Shown here one piece after another: positions 62,601 through 64,000 of a stretch of DNA of 64,000 nucleotides. Source of the DNA: Erodium maritimum (lineage: Eukaryota > Streptophyta > Magnoliopsida > Geraniales > Geraniaceae); the NCBI GenBank assembly GCA_963921825.1, contig OY997591.1, positions 57,638,531 through 57,702,530 on the forward strand, written 5' to 3'. Made by a program: the position numbers and the translations under genes. The notes beneath the pieces are model-generated. The model was not told the origin of the DNA. It worked only from the letters and a program-made list of their open reading frames with translations, and ran no database searches. The number at the start of each line of letters is the position of its first letter. Position 1 is the stretch's first letter.

Positions 62601-64000
62601 AAAGAAAAAAAATTATGATGTTTGTACAAGTTTACCTCATATTCCTACATCCATTAGCATCAGGAGCTGATAATGGTGAAGAAGCAACCTTTGACAAAGA
62701 GACAAAAAGTCAGTGACATATGATCTAACCTCATCAACTTAAGGCCCACTAAAAAATAAGACTAGCTATATTGCACTTATATAATACAATTTTACAGAAT
62801 CGAGTTGTTCGTAGGTTGCACCACGACCACAGTGACTCACAAGGGATATTTAGCATGCACTTTGTTTGCCCCTAAAAAGCATCAGAACTATCTGGGTTTA
62901 TTTGTAAGATTACTAGTGACTCACAAGGGACATTTAGCATGCACTTTGTTTTCCCCTAAAAAGCATCAGAACTATCTGGGTTTATTTGTAAGATTACTAA
63001 GGCGATTGTCAGAATTTGGCCTAGACAGCAATTTTTCTATAATAAATTCTCATAACTGAAAATGATTTAACATCTATGAAAAGGTATATCTTCAATTAAT
63101 GCATAAAAAAATATCCAATGTCACAAATTTTGCATATATTTATGTGAATTACAACATTTCCAAATTATACTTTCCCTCCTCAAGTTTTCAATTTCAAACA
63201 ATGAATTACAATAACATCTTCTCCAAAGCTCAATCCAAATGCTGAACAGTCACCATAATAATCAAAAGGGTAAACTACAAATGACTATCCTTAAGTTGGC
63301 ACATTTAACTGATTACACTGAAGTTCAAAAACGACTGATGCATGCCCTGAAGTTACAACTTGTAACTAGAAACCCCTTCCACAGCTAAAATGACGAAAAT
63401 ACCCTCAACTACACTTTAATAATTATTTTAAAAAAATTATTCAAAAATCACTTTTGTTATATATATATACTTATTAAATGACTATTTTTATTTATAAAAT
63501 CACTTCAGTTTTATTTCAAAAAATTTATTTAAAAAAATCACTGAGGGTATTTTGGTCATTTTAGTTGATTGGAGGGGTTTCTAACTTCAGAGTATGCATC
63601 CGTGGATTTTGAACTTCAGGGCAACATGCCAACTTCAAAATAAGAGGGAACAAACTAATCAGATATCCAATAGATTCTAGCAACCGCTCAGTAACGAACC
63701 AATAAAAAAATAAGCTACAATTTCAGGCTAAGAATTAATGCGAAACCCTCTACTGGAAGTAGAATAACAAAATTCCAACAAAAAAAATAATAAGATTTCA
63801 AAAATTGAACCTTAGTGTGAGCAGAAGTTGGAAATCCCTTGATCGGGGCAGAAGCGGTGCCTGCAGGGTGCAGGTGTTGGGCGTGGGGAGGCCGCATCAG
63901 GTGCGCAGGACGTCCGGCAGGATCCTGGTGACCCCGAACGGGCTTCGCATAAGAGAAGACGGGGAGCTGCGGGAGTCCACCGGCGTTGACGACGGCCTGA
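56642..64000 (-). CDS. LIN37: LIN37-like protein (DREAM/MuvB complex subunit), 3' seven exons, 5' end outside window
   Basis: Minus-strand exons: 64,000-63,811 (partial), 62,688-62,636, 62,525-62,492, 61,573-61,496, 59,998-59,891, 57,132-57,053, 56,750-56,642 (stop at 56,644-56,642). All six introns are GT-AG and the reading frame stays open through every joint, giving 216 visible residues. The N-terminal part is Pro/His-rich (LMRPPHAQHLHPAG, SAPIKGFPTSAHTK). Next comes DGSLSVVRDRKVRI followed by SSLYAMCRSWLKNG, which matches the LIN37 signature (human TPLYPICRAWMRN). Then LPRPLPILV, a Glu-rich run, and a basic helical tail (HIKRAKRVRSRLREERLQRI) like the conserved LIN37 C-terminus. In animals LIN37 is a MuvB/DREAM subunit needed for repression of cell-cycle genes; plant homologues copurify with DREAM components. 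A nuclear role in repression is inferred from homology. Intron sizes are 1,122, 110, 918, 1,497, 2,758 and 302 bp. Confidence 0.82.
57240..58900 (-). mobile_element. Degraded retroelement-like sequence in LIN37 intron (unresolved)
   Basis: The 2,758-bp intron between the exons ending at 59,891 and starting at 57,132 contains less AT-rich DNA. Minus-strand open pieces (for example 57,925-58,197, LALSISAEHVCGALTPDLAQ) lie in the broken, multi-frame pattern of a dead LINE ORF1 or gag. No diagnostic motif was found and no target duplication or tail was identified. Confidence 0.3.
60497..60814. mobile_element. Mutator-like MITE, 318 bp, in LIN37 intron
   Basis: Inverted ends GGGTTTATTGCTAAAAACTA and GGTTTTTATCAATTAACCC, with about 100 bp of further inverted similarity (CTACCTTACGTATTGTCCAC against GTGGCAAATACATAAGGTAG). 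The flanks TTATATAAG and TTATATAAA agree at 8 of 9 positions, as expected for a Mutator-type 9-bp target duplication. No coding capacity. Confidence 0.75.
62832..62999 (+). repeat. 84-bp tandem duplication in LIN37 intron
   Basis: GTGACTCACAAGGGA(T/C)ATTT... recurs at 62,832 and 62,916 with about two mismatches over 84 bp, ending AAGATTACTA each time. It keeps an open frame because 84 is a multiple of three, but no splice sites or homology suggest an exon. Confidence 0.85.
63268..63660. mobile_element. Foldback MITE (Mutator-like?) in LIN37 intron 1
   Basis: Long imperfect inverted repeats: GGGTAAACTACAAATGACTA... with CATGCCCTGAAGTT, CCTTCCACAGCTAAAATGAC and AAAATACCCTC on the left, and GAGGGTATTTTGGTCATTTT, GGGGTTTCTAACTTC and TGAACTTCAGGGCAACATGC on the right. 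The right terminus and target duplication are unclear. The GGGTAAA start is common in plant Mutator-like MITEs. Confidence 0.6.

Noticed and set aside
1-64000. A new defence, biosynthetic or viral system
   Set aside because: No gene cluster, capsid, envelope, nuclease-effector or pathway genes were found. Apart from LIN37, the recognisable content is transposable elements and their repeats.

Overview
The window is nuclear DNA of a flowering plant, most likely a eudicot. The evidence is Ty1/copia and Ty3/gypsy-type LTR elements primed by initiator tRNA-Met, L1-type LINEs with plant features (RRM-bearing ORF1, zf-RVT tail on the reverse transcriptase), Mutator-like miniature elements, and one intron-rich host gene. 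No bacterial, organellar or viral genome structure is seen. About 52 kb of the 64 kb is a nest of transposable elements.

Layout. 1-1,380 is AT-rich and empty. 1,386-2,541 holds LINE 3' ends and a ~470-bp repeat with a 29-C run. 2,538-43,910 is one minus-strand Ty1/copia element (copia A, a fossil) swollen by insertions: an ORF1-only LINE (3,193-5,025), a solo LTR of a large gypsy-like family (5,192-8,516), a second copia of the same family (copia B, 8,869-16,160), and, in its internal region, another ORF1-only LINE (20,808-28,088) that is itself split by a LARD-type element (21,300 to about 28,020). Target-site duplications support most of these steps: 15 bp for the first LINE, AACAC for the solo LTR, ATAAG for copia B, and 11 bp for the second LINE.

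The segment 14,923-28,796 is repeated head to tail as 28,797-42,670. The period is 13,874 bp, and I saw only five base differences between copies. The junction lies inside homologous LTRs of copia A and copia B, so the best reading is a very recent unequal crossover between two LTRs, leaving a chimeric LTR at 28,167-30,034. An assembly artefact has to be excluded.

43,911-54,556 is an older L1/BNR-type LINE on the minus strand (RRM ORF1, endonuclease, reverse transcriptase, zf-RVT). It is split by a second solo LTR (48,718-53,176), which in turn carries a 1.8-kb Mutator-like non-autonomous transposon (51,151-52,936). 54,557-56,641 has no recognisable gene.

56,642-64,000 (minus) is the only convincing host gene: the last seven exons of a plant LIN37 homologue, a subunit of the DREAM/MuvB cell-cycle repressor complex. 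Its 5' end runs off the window. Its introns hold a Mutator-like MITE, another foldback element, an 84-bp tandem duplication and a degraded retroelement-like stretch.

The most unusual items are the ORF1-only (half-LINE) family with an intact 546-codon RRM protein; a 43-bp copy of the 5' half of initiator tRNA-Met inside the LARD element; LTRs of one family whose equivalent region carries a different minisatellite in each copy; and the LTR-LTR tandem duplication.
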